64,000 bases of DNA from JBDTSW01 sp963782605 (GCA_963782605.1 CAWAKK010000005.1:248001-312000); one strand, 5' to 3'. Shown: positions 17,454 to 28,452, counted from the stretch's first letter. Notes: generated from the letters alone by a model not told the origin. Made by a program: numbers and translations.

Positions 17454-18173
17454 TCACCGCCGGTCCTCACGGAGCTCGATCCAGAGCGCCTGCGCGAACG
17501 CCAGCGCGGTCCCGGCGGCGTCGAAGATGGCCGTTCCAGAGCCGTGCTTGCGGCCATCGGCGCCCGTAGCCCAACCGGCGACGATGTGCGGCCGGCCCAC
17601 CTCGATGGGGGCGAGGAGCATCCCGCGCAGCCGAGCGAGCACCATCCAGCGCTCATCGGGCGAGAAGTGGTGCGCCGCGTTGCCGCTGGGACAGTCGAGC
17701 GCTGCCCAGACGATCTCGTTGCGAACCGCGCCGGCTTCGTCAGCCAAGTGCCCGTCCGGCGTCCACACGCACGCCAGCAGACTGCCCTCGACGGGCCCCG
17801 GGTAGATCCGGAGGCCGTCGCCGGCCTTGCGCTCGGGACCACACACGAAGCAGCCCGGGAAGGCGTGGTCGTCGTAGTACGGATAGTGGGCGTCGGCTGC
17901 CTCCGCCACGTGCAGCGGTGGCGGCCGTGGAAGCTCCAGTTCGAGGTCGTAAAGAGGCCGGCCCTCGGCGACGACCGCGTCTCCGTCAAGAAGTCGCGCC
18001 GATTCGACGTCGGACTCGAGCCGGAGGGGGCGGTCGAGGGGTGGCGGGCGGGGCAGGTTGACCTCGGCGCCTGGAGCCGCGAACTCTCCGGCCACGATTC
18101 CACAGGTGTAGCCGCCGTTGGCGCTCGCCGGTGGGCCGCGGTAGCGTCTGTCGATGACTACTTCCCGGGACAC
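17454..18173 (-). CDS. Hotdog-fold thioesterase-like protein, unknown substrate
   Basis: A 239-residue protein that looks like a double-hotdog acyl-CoA-binding or thioesterase-type fold: strand pattern in the first 90 residues, then FPGCFVCGPERKAGDGLRIYPG, EIVWAALDCPSGNAAHH and the C-terminal MLLAPIEVGRPHIVAGWATGADGRK, which matches the general layout of acyl-CoA thioesterase-like proteins. The CFVCGP cysteine pair might be structural. GTG 18173 is preferred because the frame upstream runs into the folB promoter. It is antisense to and sits between folP and folB. The catalytic role is not established. Confidence 0.65.
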   Translation of the reverse strand: MSREVVIDRRYRGPPASANGGYTCGIVAGEFAAPGAEVNLPRPPPLDRPLRLESDVESARLLDGDAVVAEGRPLYDLELELPRPPPLHVAEAADAHYPYYDDHAFPGCFVCGPERKAGDGLRIYPGPVEGSLLACVWTPDGHLADEAGAVRNEIVWAALDCPSGNAAHHFSPDERWMVLARLRGMLLAPIEVGRPHIVAGWATGADGRKHGSGTAIFDAAGTALAFAQALWIELREDRR

Positions 18174-18184
18174 GCGCGAGCACT

Positions 18185-18212
18185 TTGCCACACGGAATCG
18201 GCTTGGTAGGTT
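18185..18212 (+). promoter_or_regulatory. Promoter of folB-folK
   Basis: TTGCCA (18185-18190), 16-nt spacer, TAGGTT (18207-18212), then 7 nt to ATG 18220. This is one of the few promoters in the window with both hexamers recognisable, and it predicts a leaderless folB message. Confidence 0.6.
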
Positions 18213-18219
18213 GCGCCGC

Positions 18220-18636
18220 ATGAACGCCGACGGCGAGGAAATCAGCGCCTCGGTTCAGGTGGAGTTGCAGGGAGTCTCGATCTACACCCACCATGGCGTC
18301 ACCGAGGCCGAGCGCGAGATCGGCCAGCGCTTGGAGATCGACGTCTCGTTCGACCTGGGGGAGTGCGACGCCGTCCTCACCGACCGCCTCGAGGACACGA
18401 TCGATTACGCGGAGGTCTGCGACATCGTCGTCCTCGCGGCAACCGAACGCAGCCACAAGACGCTCGAGCGCGTCTGCCAGGTGATCGGGGAGCGGCTGAT
18501 GGAGCGCTTCGAGCCAACGGCCGTACACGTCCGGGCGGCAAAGCCGGAGCCGCCGGTCCCCGTCACGGTGGCCGAGGCAGCGGCCCAGCTGACGCTGCGC
18601 CGAGTCTCGGGCGACGATGAGTCGGACTCCGAATGA
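18220..18636 (+). CDS. folB: Dihydroneopterin aldolase
   Basis: Cleaves dihydroneopterin to hydroxymethyl-dihydropterin and glycolaldehyde. 138 residues; VELQGVSIYTHHGVTEAEREIGQRLEIDVSF is the family N-terminal block, with the conserved Glu of TEAE, then DTIDYAEVCDIV and the C-terminal AVHVRAAKPEPPVP with the catalytic Lys. ATG 18220 is supported by the promoter immediately upstream. The stop overlaps folK by 4 nt. Confidence 0.95.
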   Translation: MNADGEEISASVQVELQGVSIYTHHGVTEAEREIGQRLEIDVSFDLGECDAVLTDRLEDTIDYAEVCDIVVLAATERSHKTLERVCQVIGERLMERFEPTAVHVRAAKPEPPVPVTVAEAAAQLTLRRVSGDDESDSE

Positions 18637-19130
18637 GCGATCGGATCGGGTACCTGGGCCTGGGCTCCAACGTGGGGGACAGGACGGCTCACATTCGCGA
18701 TGCGGTCAGGGCGCTCCCCGAGCACGGCGTCGCCGTCGAGGCGACGTCGTCGCTCTATGAGACCGAGCCCATGGGCGAGATCCTCGACCAGCCCGATTTC
18801 CTGAACGCAGCGGCACTGGTGCTTACCGGGCTCGAGCCGCGTGACCTGCTCTTGGTCTGCAAGGGGATCGAGGTTGAGCTGGGGCGGATGTTCGGAGGCC
18901 CCCGCCACGGCCCGCGACCCATCGACATCGATCTGCTGCTGGTGGGGGATGTGGAGATCGCGACGGACGAGCTCACGCTCCCCCATCCCGAGGTGACTTC
19001 ACGGCGCTTCGTGTTGGAGCCGCTCCTCGAGCTCGACCCTGAGCTGACCCTCCCCGACGGGACACGCTGCGACGAGGCGCTCGCGGCGCTCTCGGAGCAG
19101 CGGGTGACGCTGGTCGGGACGCTCGGCTAG
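18633..19130 (+). CDS. folK: 2-amino-4-hydroxy-6-hydroxymethyldihydropteridine diphosphokinase
   Basis: Transfers diphosphate from ATP to hydroxymethyl-dihydropterin, producing the substrate of FolP. 165 residues with YLGLGSNVGDR at the N-terminus, SSLYETEPMG, and GPRHGPRPIDIDLLL, the hallmark containing the Mg-binding Asp residues, then PHPEVTSRRFVLEPL. It starts 4 nt inside folB (ATGA overlap). Its TAG stop is embedded in a CTAG that also forms the stop of the convergent GST-like gene. Confidence 0.96.
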   Translation: MSDRIGYLGLGSNVGDRTAHIRDAVRALPEHGVAVEATSSLYETEPMGEILDQPDFLNAAALVLTGLEPRDLLLVCKGIEVELGRMFGGPRHGPRPIDIDLLLVGDVEIATDELTLPHPEVTSRRFVLEPLLELDPELTLPDGTRCDEALAALSEQRVTLVGTLG

Positions 19131-19882
19131 GACTGGGTCGCCGGCGCGCCCAGGGGCTCGAGCCAGGAAGGGGGCAGGACGGGTGGCGCCTGTCCGGGAA
19201 AGTCAGGCATCAGGCGGCATGCCAGCTGGCCCGCCGGTCGTGCCTCGATCGGCGAGCGGAGGTCGTCGAGTGTCATCGCGAGCGCAAGCGCCGCAGCGAC
19301 CTGGAAGTCCGCTGCGTTGGGTAGCTCGCCGCCGAGAACCCCCTCAGCGATCCAGCCATCGATCCGGTCGAGCCAGCCCGGAAAGGCGGCCAGGTCGGCG
19401 CGCACAGCCTCGTCGTCGGCACCATGGATCCACATCTCAGCGGCGATGATCGGTGCGGCTGTCTTCACCGCGAGCCCGATCGGCACCCCCAGCCGGGCGC
19501 CGGTGGAGTAGCTGCGGAGAGGCTCGCGATTGCGCTTGACGGCGTTCCAGAGGATCCGCCGGACGCCATCGGACAGAGTCTGCTCCCCCCAGCGCTCCGC
19601 CTCCGCGACCGCCGCGCGTGCCTTTGGGTCCGCCGGGAAGAGCGCTGGCTCCGGCAGCACCTCGTCGAGCACTCGCGAGATCTCCCGCGATCCGGTGATC
19701 CTTCGATCATCGATCCGCAGCGACGGGATCGTGCTTCCGGGAAAGCGCAGCACCTTCAAGACGCCGCGACTCATCACCGGCATCAGGTCGACGCGCCTGT
19801 ATTCGACGCCCTTGCGCTCGAGCATCTTGCGCACTGCCATTGCGGGGTGCGAGGCGGGAATCGCGTAAAGGGTGACCTTCAT
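19127..19882 (-). CDS. Glutathione S-transferase-like protein
   Basis: A 251-residue protein with an N-terminal thioredoxin/GST fold: MKVTLYAIPASHPAMAVRKMLERKGVEYRRVDLMP, then GSTIPSLRIDD (cis-proline) and ITGSREISRVLDE, followed by an all-helical C-terminal domain. No thioredoxin-like CxxC. Actinobacteria usually make mycothiol rather than glutathione, so the thiol cofactor is open. ATG 19882 is preferred to TTG 19891 because TACGAT lies 8 nt upstream. The stop is interlocked with the folK stop. Confidence 0.8.
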   Translation of the reverse strand: MKVTLYAIPASHPAMAVRKMLERKGVEYRRVDLMPVMSRGVLKVLRFPGSTIPSLRIDDRRITGSREISRVLDEVLPEPALFPADPKARAAVAEAERWGEQTLSDGVRRILWNAVKRNREPLRSYSTGARLGVPIGLAVKTAAPIIAAEMWIHGADDEAVRADLAAFPGWLDRIDGWIAEGVLGGELPNAADFQVAAALALAMTLDDLRSPIEARPAGQLACRLMPDFPGQAPPVLPPSWLEPLGAPATQS

Positions 19883-19890
19883 GGCGGGCA

Positions 19891-19896
19891 ATCGTA
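19891..19896 (-). promoter_or_regulatory. -10 element of GST-like gene (leaderless)
   Basis: On the minus strand TACGAT is followed by 8 nt and ATG 19882. Confidence 0.4.
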
Positions 19897-19920
19897 TGCG
19901 CCCCGCGCGCTCGCGGGACG

Positions 19921-19926
19921 GATAAT
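19921..19926 (+). promoter_or_regulatory. -10 element of coaX (leaderless)
   Basis: GATAAT, then 6 nt, then ATG 19933. It is divergent from the GST-like gene promoter 25 nt away. Confidence 0.4.
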
Positions 19927-19932
19927 GGGCCC

Positions 19933-20697
19933 ATGCTGCTCGCTGTGGATGTCGGAAACACGCAGACTCATCTAGGGGCGTTCAGGGATTCCGAGCTAGT
20001 CGAGCGCTGGCGCTTTCAGACTCGCGCCGGCGCCACCTGCGACGAGCTCGCCGAACGAATCTCCGGGCTGCTGGCGTTGCGCCGGCTGGCGCTTGCCGAG
20101 GCCGACGCGATCATCGTCTCCTCGGTCGTCCCCCCGCTATGGGCCGAGTACGAGGAGATGGCACGGCGCTACCTGCACGCTCCGTGTCTGACCGTGGGAC
20201 CCGGGATCAAGACTGGGATGCCAATTCGCATCGACAACCCCTACGAGGTCGGAGCCGACCGGCTGGTCAACGCCGTCGCCGCATACGAGCGCGTGGGCGG
20301 GACCTGCGTGGTTGTCGACTTCGGGACCAGCATCAATTTCGACGTGGTCTCCGCCGAGGGCGAGTATCTCGGAGGCGCCATCGCTCCGGGGGTGGAGATC
20401 TCGCTCACAGCCCTCACGGAGCGTGGTGCCCGCATCCCGCGCATCGACCTTGCGAAGCCGGAGGTTGCCATCGGCAAGTCGACCCGCTCCGCCATCCACT
20501 CCGGTGTGATCTTCGGCTTCGCGGGCCTGATCGACGGGATCGCCCGTCGGTTCGGCGCGGAGCTGGGAGAGGAGACCCGCTTCATCGCAACGGGCGGCCT
20601 CGCCCACGCCATCGTTCCCTTCTGCGAGACGATCGACGAAGTGGACGACCTGCTCACGCTGACCGGCCTGCGGATCATCTGGGATCGCAACGCGTGA
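19933..20697 (+). CDS. coaX: Type III pantothenate kinase
   Basis: Phosphorylates pantothenate, the first step of coenzyme A synthesis; this type is not feedback-inhibited by CoA and usually needs a monovalent cation. 254 residues of the ASKHA fold: LAVDVGNTQTHLGAF (phosphate loop), SSVVPPL, then DNPYEVGADRLVNAVAAYE (substrate Asp region), VVDFGTSINFDVV and GGAIAPGVEIS, and TGGLAH near the end. The gene lies between folK and dusB, as part of the conserved tilS-sigH block. Confidence 0.96.
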   Translation: MLLAVDVGNTQTHLGAFRDSELVERWRFQTRAGATCDELAERISGLLALRRLALAEADAIIVSSVVPPLWAEYEEMARRYLHAPCLTVGPGIKTGMPIRIDNPYEVGADRLVNAVAAYERVGGTCVVVDFGTSINFDVVSAEGEYLGGAIAPGVEISLTALTERGARIPRIDLAKPEVAIGKSTRSAIHSGVIFGFAGLIDGIARRFGAELGEETRFIATGGLAHAIVPFCETIDEVDDLLTLTGLRIIWDRNA

Positions 20698-20702
20698 AAT
20701 GA

Positions 20703-20716
20703 GGGGCCTTAGCCCC
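20703..20716 (+). terminator. Stem-loop downstream of coaX
   Basis: GGGGC, 4-nt loop, GCCCC, starting 5 nt after the coaX stop and followed by an A-rich CGAAAG rather than T residues. A weak terminator or processing hairpin. Confidence 0.3.
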
Positions 20717-20733
20717 GAAAGCAGCATGTAGGA

Positions 20734-20746
20734 CCGCCGAAGGCGG
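20734..20746 (+). terminator. GAA-loop hairpin upstream of dusB
   Basis: CCGCC, loop GAA, GGCGG. It is the second hairpin in the 67-nt coaX-dusB interval. It could act with the first to attenuate read-through; function is inferred. Confidence 0.3.
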
Positions 20747-20764
20747 CCGCACTGATTCTCGAAA

Positions 20765-21781
20765 ATGCCGAAACCAGCGAAACCAGCGAAGGCACCCCTC
20801 ACCTCCCCATTTCGGATCGGCGACGTCGAGATCTCGAACCGCGTGCTGCTCGCCCCGCTCGCCGGGATCGGCAATTGGTTCGTGCGCCTCCAGGCGCGCC
20901 GGCACGGTGCCGGCATGGCCTACTCGGAGATGGTGTCGAGCTACGCGATCGGCCACGGCAACGAACGCACGCTGCGCGAGATGCTGCGCATCCACGCGGG
21001 GGAGCACCCCGTCTCGATCCAGCTGTTCGGCCCCGATCCGGACGTGATGCGCGGCGCGGCCATGACGGTGGCCGAGGCCGGAGCCGATCTGATCGACCTG
21101 AACATGGGATGCCCCGTGCCGAAGGTCTGCAAGACGGGCGCGGGCGCCGCGCTCTTGCGCGATCCCGACCGGGCGGTGGCGGTAGCCAGGGCGGCGATCG
21201 AGGGCTCTGGACTCCCGGTCAGCGTCAAGCTTCGCTCTGGGGTGGAGCCCGGCGATCGGTCCGGGTTCGAGCTCGCCCAGCGGCTCGTCGCCGAGGCCGG
21301 TGTAGCGGCGATCGCCTTCCATCCGCGCTCAGCCGCGGTACATCACTCCGGCCGCGCCGACTACGCACTGGCTCGCCAGCTGGGGGAGTCGATCGAAGTG
21401 CCGATGATCATCTCCGGCGGGCTCAGCTCGGCCGATGCCGCGCGGCGCGCGTACGCGGAGTCGGACGCCGCGGCGGTGATGATCGCGCGAGGGGGGCTGG
21501 GCAGCCCGTGGATCTTCGAGGAGCTCACCGGGCGGCGGACAGGCCCGCCGTCACGGGAGGAGGTCGTCGCCGAGCTCTACTGGGTGCTCGAGCGAGGTGA
21601 GGAGCACTGGGGACCCGAGCGAGCATCGCGAAACCTCCGCAAGTTCTACCCCTGGTACCTCGAGCAGCTCGGAGTCACGGGCTCGGATGCCGATGTCTTC
21701 CAGCGCACGGAGTCGCTCGACGACGTGCGCGAGATGCTGGCGCAAGCGGCGCCTGCGGTTTCCTTCTCCCACGGCCGATAG
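20765..21781 (+). CDS. dusB: tRNA-dihydrouridine synthase
   Basis: FMN-dependent enzyme that reduces specific uridines in tRNA D-loops. 338 residues: RVLLAPLAGIGNWFVRLQARRHGAG, then SIQLFGPDPDVM, LIDLNMGCPVPKVCKTGAGAALL (conserved catalytic-loop region), PVSVKLRSG, and the C-terminal FMN-phosphate site AVMIARGGLGSPWIFEEL. The N-terminus has a short KPAKPAKAP lead before the TIM barrel. It follows coaX and precedes greA and lysS, as dusB does in Bacillus. Confidence 0.94.
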   Translation: MPKPAKPAKAPLTSPFRIGDVEISNRVLLAPLAGIGNWFVRLQARRHGAGMAYSEMVSSYAIGHGNERTLREMLRIHAGEHPVSIQLFGPDPDVMRGAAMTVAEAGADLIDLNMGCPVPKVCKTGAGAALLRDPDRAVAVARAAIEGSGLPVSVKLRSGVEPGDRSGFELAQRLVAEAGVAAIAFHPRSAAVHHSGRADYALARQLGESIEVPMIISGGLSSADAARRAYAESDAAAVMIARGGLGSPWIFEELTGRRTGPPSREEVVAELYWVLERGEEHWGPERASRNLRKFYPWYLEQLGVTGSDADVFQRTESLDDVREMLAQAAPAVSFSHGR

Positions 21782-21832
21782 CTTCGCCAAAATTGGACGT
21801 ATCTGAGCGGTTTTTGCAGCGTGCGGCGGCGC

Positions 21833-21838
21833 TATAAT
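21833..21838 (+). promoter_or_regulatory. Consensus -10 of greA
   Basis: An exact TATAAT within CTATAATCG, about 110 nt upstream of GTG 21952, giving a leader of roughly 105 nt. The same 9-mer occurs before clpC. No convincing -35 is seen; TTTTTG at 21811 is the nearest candidate. Confidence 0.6.
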
Positions 21839-21951
21839 CGCGCGCTCTTGCCCGAGTGGGACCGCGCCGCAGGCGCCCCGCGTCGGGCGATTTTCATGAC
21901 AGGGGACCGCCCCCGGGCGACATCTACATCGACGACGAGGTAGCAGGCGAA

Positions 21952-22431
21952 GTGGCTCGCGAATCACTCATCACCAAGGACGGGCTCGAGAGGCTGAAGG
22001 CCGAGATCGAGCACCTGTCGACTGAGAAGCGGCGAGAGGTGGCCGCTCGGATCAAGGAGGCTCGCGAGTTCGGCGACATCTCCGAGAACTCCGAGTACGA
22101 CGACGCCAAGAACGAGCAGGCGCTGCTCGAGCAGCGAATCGCTCAGCTCGAGGACCGGCTGCGACGCGCGAGTGTGGTGGACGAGCGCGCGATCGACACC
22201 TCTTCCGTCGGCGTCGGCGTCCTGGTCCACGTCAAGGACCAGAAATCCGGCGATTCCAACAAGTTCCACATCGTCGGCTCTGCCGAGGCCAACCTCGCCG
22301 AGCGCAAGCTCTCGAACGAGTCTCCGATCGGCCGCGCCCTCCAGGGCCACAAGCGGGGCGACGTGGTCACGGTGGATACCCCGCGCGGGCCCAAGAAGAA
22401 GCTCAAGATCACGAAGATCGAGTCGGCGTAG
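21952..22431 (+). CDS. greA: Transcription elongation factor GreA
   Basis: Rescues backtracked RNA polymerase by stimulating transcript cleavage through the secondary channel. 159 residues from GTG 21952: an N-terminal coiled coil (LITKDGLERLKAEIEHL, then ARIKEAREFGDISENSEYDDAKNEQALLEQRIAQLEDRL) with the acidic tip DISENSEYDD, and a C-terminal FKBP-like domain (SNESPIGRALQGHKRGDVVTV). The start is chosen by family length; the frame is open to an ATG at 21856, which would add 32 non-conserved residues. A single TATAAT promoter lies upstream; lysS begins 42 nt downstream. Confidence 0.95.
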   Translation: MARESLITKDGLERLKAEIEHLSTEKRREVAARIKEAREFGDISENSEYDDAKNEQALLEQRIAQLEDRLRRASVVDERAIDTSSVGVGVLVHVKDQKSGDSNKFHIVGSAEANLAERKLSNESPIGRALQGHKRGDVVTVDTPRGPKKKLKITKIESA

Positions 22432-22458
22432 GCTCGTCGACTCGCCCTCGCGTCGCGG

Positions 22459-22464
22459 TAGGCT
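22459..22464 (+). promoter_or_regulatory. -10 element of lysS (leaderless)
   Basis: TAGGCT, then 9 nt, then ATG 22474. A second copy of GTAGGCTCG begins at 22429, just at the greA stop. Confidence 0.45.
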
Positions 22465-22473
22465 CGCCGCCGC

Positions 22474-23982
22474 ATGGCTGAGCCTTCCGATACAGAGTCG
22501 TCCGGCACCGAGGAAGTGCGATCGGAGCCTGAGGCGGGCGCACTGGCCGACCGCCGAGCGAAACTCGAGAGCCTGCGCCAGGCGGGCGTCGAGCCCTTCC
22601 CGCATGCCTTCGAGGGACGCACGGACATCGCGGCGGTCCGCGCGGCGCACGATGGGCTGACCGACGGCGAGGAGACCGATGAGCGCTACCGCCTTGCTGG
22701 GCGGCTCGTCGCGCGCCGGGGGATGGGCAAATCGGCGTTCCTCGACCTGGTCGACCGCACGGGACGGATTCAGCTGCATGCGCGTGCCGACGTGCTGGGG
22801 GAGGAGCGACACCAGGCGCTCCTTCACATCGATCTCGGCGACATCATCGGCGTGGAAGGGACCGCTTTTAAGACCCGGAAGGGTGAGCTCTCGCTGCGCG
22901 TCGAGGGCTGGGAGCTCTTGGCGAAGAGCCTGCGGCCCCCGCCCGACAAGTTCCATGGGCTCCAGGACACCGAGACCCGCTACCGACGCCGCGAGCTCGA
23001 CCTGATCGCCAACGACGAGGCGCGCGAGCTTTTCCGCAAGCGAGCGGCGGCGGTCTCAGCCGTACGCGAATGGCTCGACGCCGAAGGATTCTTGGAGGTC
23101 GAGACCCCGGTGCTCCAACCGCTCTACGGCGGGGCCCTCGCGCGCCCGTTCACTACGCACCACAACGCACTCGACCGCGATCTCTATCTGCGGATCGCGA
23201 CCGAGCTCTACTTGAAGCGCTTGATCGTCGGAGGCCTGGATCGCGTCTACGAGCTGGGCAAGGACTTTCGTAACGAGGGCGTCTCCTACAAGCACAACCC
23301 GGAGTTCACGATGCTCGAGTGGTACGAGGCATACGCGGACTATGGGGTCGCTGCCGAACGCCTCGAGCAGCTGGTCGCCTTCGTGGCTGAACGCGTGAAC
23401 GGCACCACCAAGGTGGAGCGCGACGGGGCCGAGATCAACCTCGCTCCGCCCTGGCGGCGGGTCAGCATGCGTGACGCCATCCGCGAACGCACAGGTATCG
23501 ACATCCTCGAGCACCCCACGCGCGAGGCGCTGGCCGAGGCGATGCACTCCGAGGCCGACTCGCGGGAGGGCTGGGGCAAGCTGGTCGACGGGTTGCTCTC
23601 GAAGTCGGTCGAGCCGGAGCTGCGCGAGCCGACCTTCGTCCTGGACTACCCGGTCGAGCTGTCCCCGTTCGCCAAGGTCCATCGCTCCGACCCCAGGCTC
23701 GTCGAGCGCTGGGAGGCCTTCGCCGGCGGGATGGAGATCTCGAATGCGTTCACCGAGCTGAACGACCCCGACGAACAGCGCCGGCGCTTCGAGGCGCAGG
23801 CCGAGGAGCTGCGACGGGGCGACGAGGAGACCCAGCCCTACGACGAGTCCTACATCGAGGCGCTGGAACAGGGCATGCCTCCAACCGGCGGCGTCGGCCT
23901 TGGAATCGACCGCCTCGTGATGCTGATCACCGGCGCGCGCTCGCTTCGCGAGGTCGTCCTCTTCCCGGCGTTGCGGACCTGA
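22474..23982 (+). CDS. lysS: Lysyl-tRNA synthetase, class II
   Basis: Charges tRNA-Lys. 502 residues: an N-terminal OB-fold anticodon-binding domain (about 60-180, LAGRLVARRGMGKSAFLDLVDRTG) and a class II catalytic core with motif 2 FRNEGVSYKHNPEFTMLEWY and motif 3 GVGLGIDRLVMLITG. The first 25 residues are acidic and dispensable-looking. A tetrad of genes dusB-greA-lysS-clpC follows the Bacillus-type order except that greA replaces nothing and ctsR-mcsA-mcsB are absent. Confidence 0.97.
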   Translation: MAEPSDTESSGTEEVRSEPEAGALADRRAKLESLRQAGVEPFPHAFEGRTDIAAVRAAHDGLTDGEETDERYRLAGRLVARRGMGKSAFLDLVDRTGRIQLHARADVLGEERHQALLHIDLGDIIGVEGTAFKTRKGELSLRVEGWELLAKSLRPPPDKFHGLQDTETRYRRRELDLIANDEARELFRKRAAAVSAVREWLDAEGFLEVETPVLQPLYGGALARPFTTHHNALDRDLYLRIATELYLKRLIVGGLDRVYELGKDFRNEGVSYKHNPEFTMLEWYEAYADYGVAAERLEQLVAFVAERVNGTTKVERDGAEINLAPPWRRVSMRDAIRERTGIDILEHPTREALAEAMHSEADSREGWGKLVDGLLSKSVEPELREPTFVLDYPVELSPFAKVHRSDPRLVERWEAFAGGMEISNAFTELNDPDEQRRRFEAQAEELRRGDEETQPYDESYIEALEQGMPPTGGVGLGIDRLVMLITGARSLREVVLFPALRT

Positions 23983-24072
23983 GAGGGCGCCGGCCGGGGC
24001 TGTTGCTGAGCGCCTCCCCCGCAAATCGCGTATTCGCCGTTAGTGCGTGGCGGGTGCGTGGGGACCCCCCTC

Positions 24073-24078
24073 TATAAT
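24073..24078 (+). promoter_or_regulatory. Consensus -10 of clpC
   Basis: Exact TATAAT in the same CTATAATCG context as the greA promoter, about 170 nt upstream of the clpC GTG. The 265-nt lysS-clpC interval holds this element, a roughly 160-nt leader and an SD-like AGGAAG just before the start; I see no other gene in it. Confidence 0.6.
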
Positions 24079-24248
24079 CGGCGTCCGTTGTAGTCGTGAA
24101 CCGGAGGTTCTAATCCGTCGGCAGCGTCGAGCCGAAATAGAGGACAGGAGCCCCGGCGACTTTGCCTCCTCGCAGACGAGCCGGTCCGGTCCCGACCACA
24201 CGCTTCGCGATACTCACGAGGCAGTGACTAGTTAAGAGAGGCAGGAAG

Positions 24249-26855
<2,607 letters not shown>

Positions 26856-26863
26856 GCGCGTTC

Positions 26864-26880
26864 CGCCGGCGTGGCCGGCG
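26864..26880 (+). terminator. Hairpin after clpC
   Basis: Perfect 7-bp inverted repeat CGCCGGC, loop GTG, GCCGGCG, starting 8 nt after the clpC stop. GC-rich with no T-run; a plausible actinobacterial U-less terminator. Confidence 0.5.
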
Positions 26881-26981
26881 CCGCGCAGTCGTTCGATCTT
26901 GGCCGCTATCGCGGCCTGTCCGTTTCATCCCGAGGCTCCAAGGAGCGCGATGCGGTCCGGCGGGCTTGAGAGAGTCAGGGC

Positions 26982-28373
26982 GTGGCGGGACGAGGCTCCA
27001 GATATGTCTGTCAGGCGTGCGGTCATGAGGCGCTCGCCTGGTCTGGGCAGTGCGCCGGGTGTGGTGATTGGAACACGCTCGTCGAGACTGCGACGCGCCC
27101 CGCCAAGGGCGGTGGAGTTCGGCGGGTGCGTCGCGGCGCGTCAGGCCTGAAGCCGGTTCCGCTGCGCGACGTCGCCACACCTGAGGTCGATCGCCTGCAT
27201 ACGGGCATTACCGAGCTCGATCGTGTGCTCGGTGGCGGTCTCGTCCCCGGGTCGCTGGTGCTGCTCGGGGGCGAGCCGGGGATCGGCAAGTCCACGATCA
27301 CCGGGATGGCTCTCGGGAACCTGGCCGCCGCTGGGACGAAGGTGCTCTACGTCTCCGGCGAGGAATCCGCAGCACAGGTCCGGCTGCGGGCCGAGCGGCT
27401 GGGCGAGGGCGCTTTGTCGGTGCCAGCAGTGGCCGAGACCTCGCTGGAGCAGGTCGTGGCGACGCTCGAGTCCGAGCGGCCACAGGCGTGCGTGATCGAC
27501 TCGGTGCAGACCCTTCACGCGGAGGGCATGACCGGGGCTCCGGGCTCGGTCGGGCAGGTGCGGGAGGCCGCTACGACGGTGATGGAGGTCGCCAAGCGCA
27601 TCGACTGCGCGGTCATCCTCGTCGGGCATGTGACCAAGGAGGGGGCCGTGGCGGGGCCCCGCGTCCTTGAGCACCTGGTCGACTGCGTTCTCTTCTTCGA
27701 AGGTGAGCGTGAGCGGAGCTTCCGGACGCTGCGCGCGCTCAAGAATCGCTTCGGGGCCACCAGCGAAGTCGGGGTCTTCGAGATGCGCTCTGGCGGACTC
27801 GTCGAGGTGCAGGATGCGTCGGCTCGCTTCGTTGGTGAGGCGAGCTCGGCGCCGGGATCCGTCGTGCTGTGCGCGATGGAGGGCTCGCGGCCACTCCTCG
27901 TGGAGGTCCAGGCGCTCGTCGCCCCGACCGAGATCGTGCCGCCCCGCCGAGTCGCCACCGGCATCGACCGCAACCGCCTCGCGATGGTGATCGCAGTGCT
28001 GGCTCGAAACGGGGGGCCGTCCCTCTCGTCCGCGGACGTGTTTGTGAACGTGGCCGGCGGCGTGCGAGTGGATGAGCCAGGTGCCGACCTTGCGGTCGCG
28101 ATGGCCCTCGCCTCGGCGCACCGCGGAGAGACGCTCTCCTCCGGCGGCAAGCCGTTCGCCTGCTTCGGCGAGATCGGCCTCACCGGTGAGCTGCGGGGCG
28201 TGGCGCACGCGGACAGGCGGGCGGCCGAGGCGGCGAAGTTCGGACTGGCGCCGGTGATGGCCCCGGTGGCGCGGGAGCGGCTTGACGGCCTGCGCTCAGT
28301 CGCGACGCTGCGTGACGCGTTGCGGGCAGTGAAGGCGAACGGGCGCCGCGGTCAGATTCGGGAGGCCGCGTAG
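26982..28373 (+). CDS. radA: DNA repair protein RadA
   Basis: RecA-like helicase that drives branch migration in recombination. 463 residues from GTG: a C4 zinc finger (YVCQACG then QCAGCGDW) at about 9-29, a RecA-type ATPase domain with Walker A GGEPGIGKST, the RadA-specific KNRFG motif (LKNRFGATSEVGVFEM), and a C-terminal Lon-protease-like domain (VDEPGADLAVAMALAS) lacking protease function in this family. It precedes disA, the usual order in Gram-positives; the two proteins are known to interact in Bacillus. Confidence 0.96.
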   Translation: MAGRGSRYVCQACGHEALAWSGQCAGCGDWNTLVETATRPAKGGGVRRVRRGASGLKPVPLRDVATPEVDRLHTGITELDRVLGGGLVPGSLVLLGGEPGIGKSTITGMALGNLAAAGTKVLYVSGEESAAQVRLRAERLGEGALSVPAVAETSLEQVVATLESERPQACVIDSVQTLHAEGMTGAPGSVGQVREAATTVMEVAKRIDCAVILVGHVTKEGAVAGPRVLEHLVDCVLFFEGERERSFRTLRALKNRFGATSEVGVFEMRSGGLVEVQDASARFVGEASSAPGSVVLCAMEGSRPLLVEVQALVAPTEIVPPRRVATGIDRNRLAMVIAVLARNGGPSLSSADVFVNVAGGVRVDEPGADLAVAMALASAHRGETLSSGGKPFACFGEIGLTGELRGVAHADRRAAEAAKFGLAPVMAPVARERLDGLRSVATLRDALRAVKANGRRGQIREAA

Positions 28374-28431
28374 GGTCAGGCGGTGGCACGTGGGGATCTG
28401 AGGCCTCACGTCACTCATGCAACCGCCCTGG

Positions 28432-28452
28432 CATCCGGCGCGTAGCCGGATG
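28432..28452 (+). terminator. Perfect hairpin in radA-disA interval
   Basis: CATCCGGC, 5-nt loop, GCCGGATG: an 8-bp perfect inverted repeat. Three nt later a second small repeat (CGCTT, GACA, AAGCG; 28456-28469) follows. The pair could be a radA terminator or a regulatory element in the disA leader. Confidence 0.45.

Noticed and set aside
24096..24113. Short upstream frame MNRRF with stop in the clpC leader
   Set aside because: Five codons without ribosome site; likely chance.
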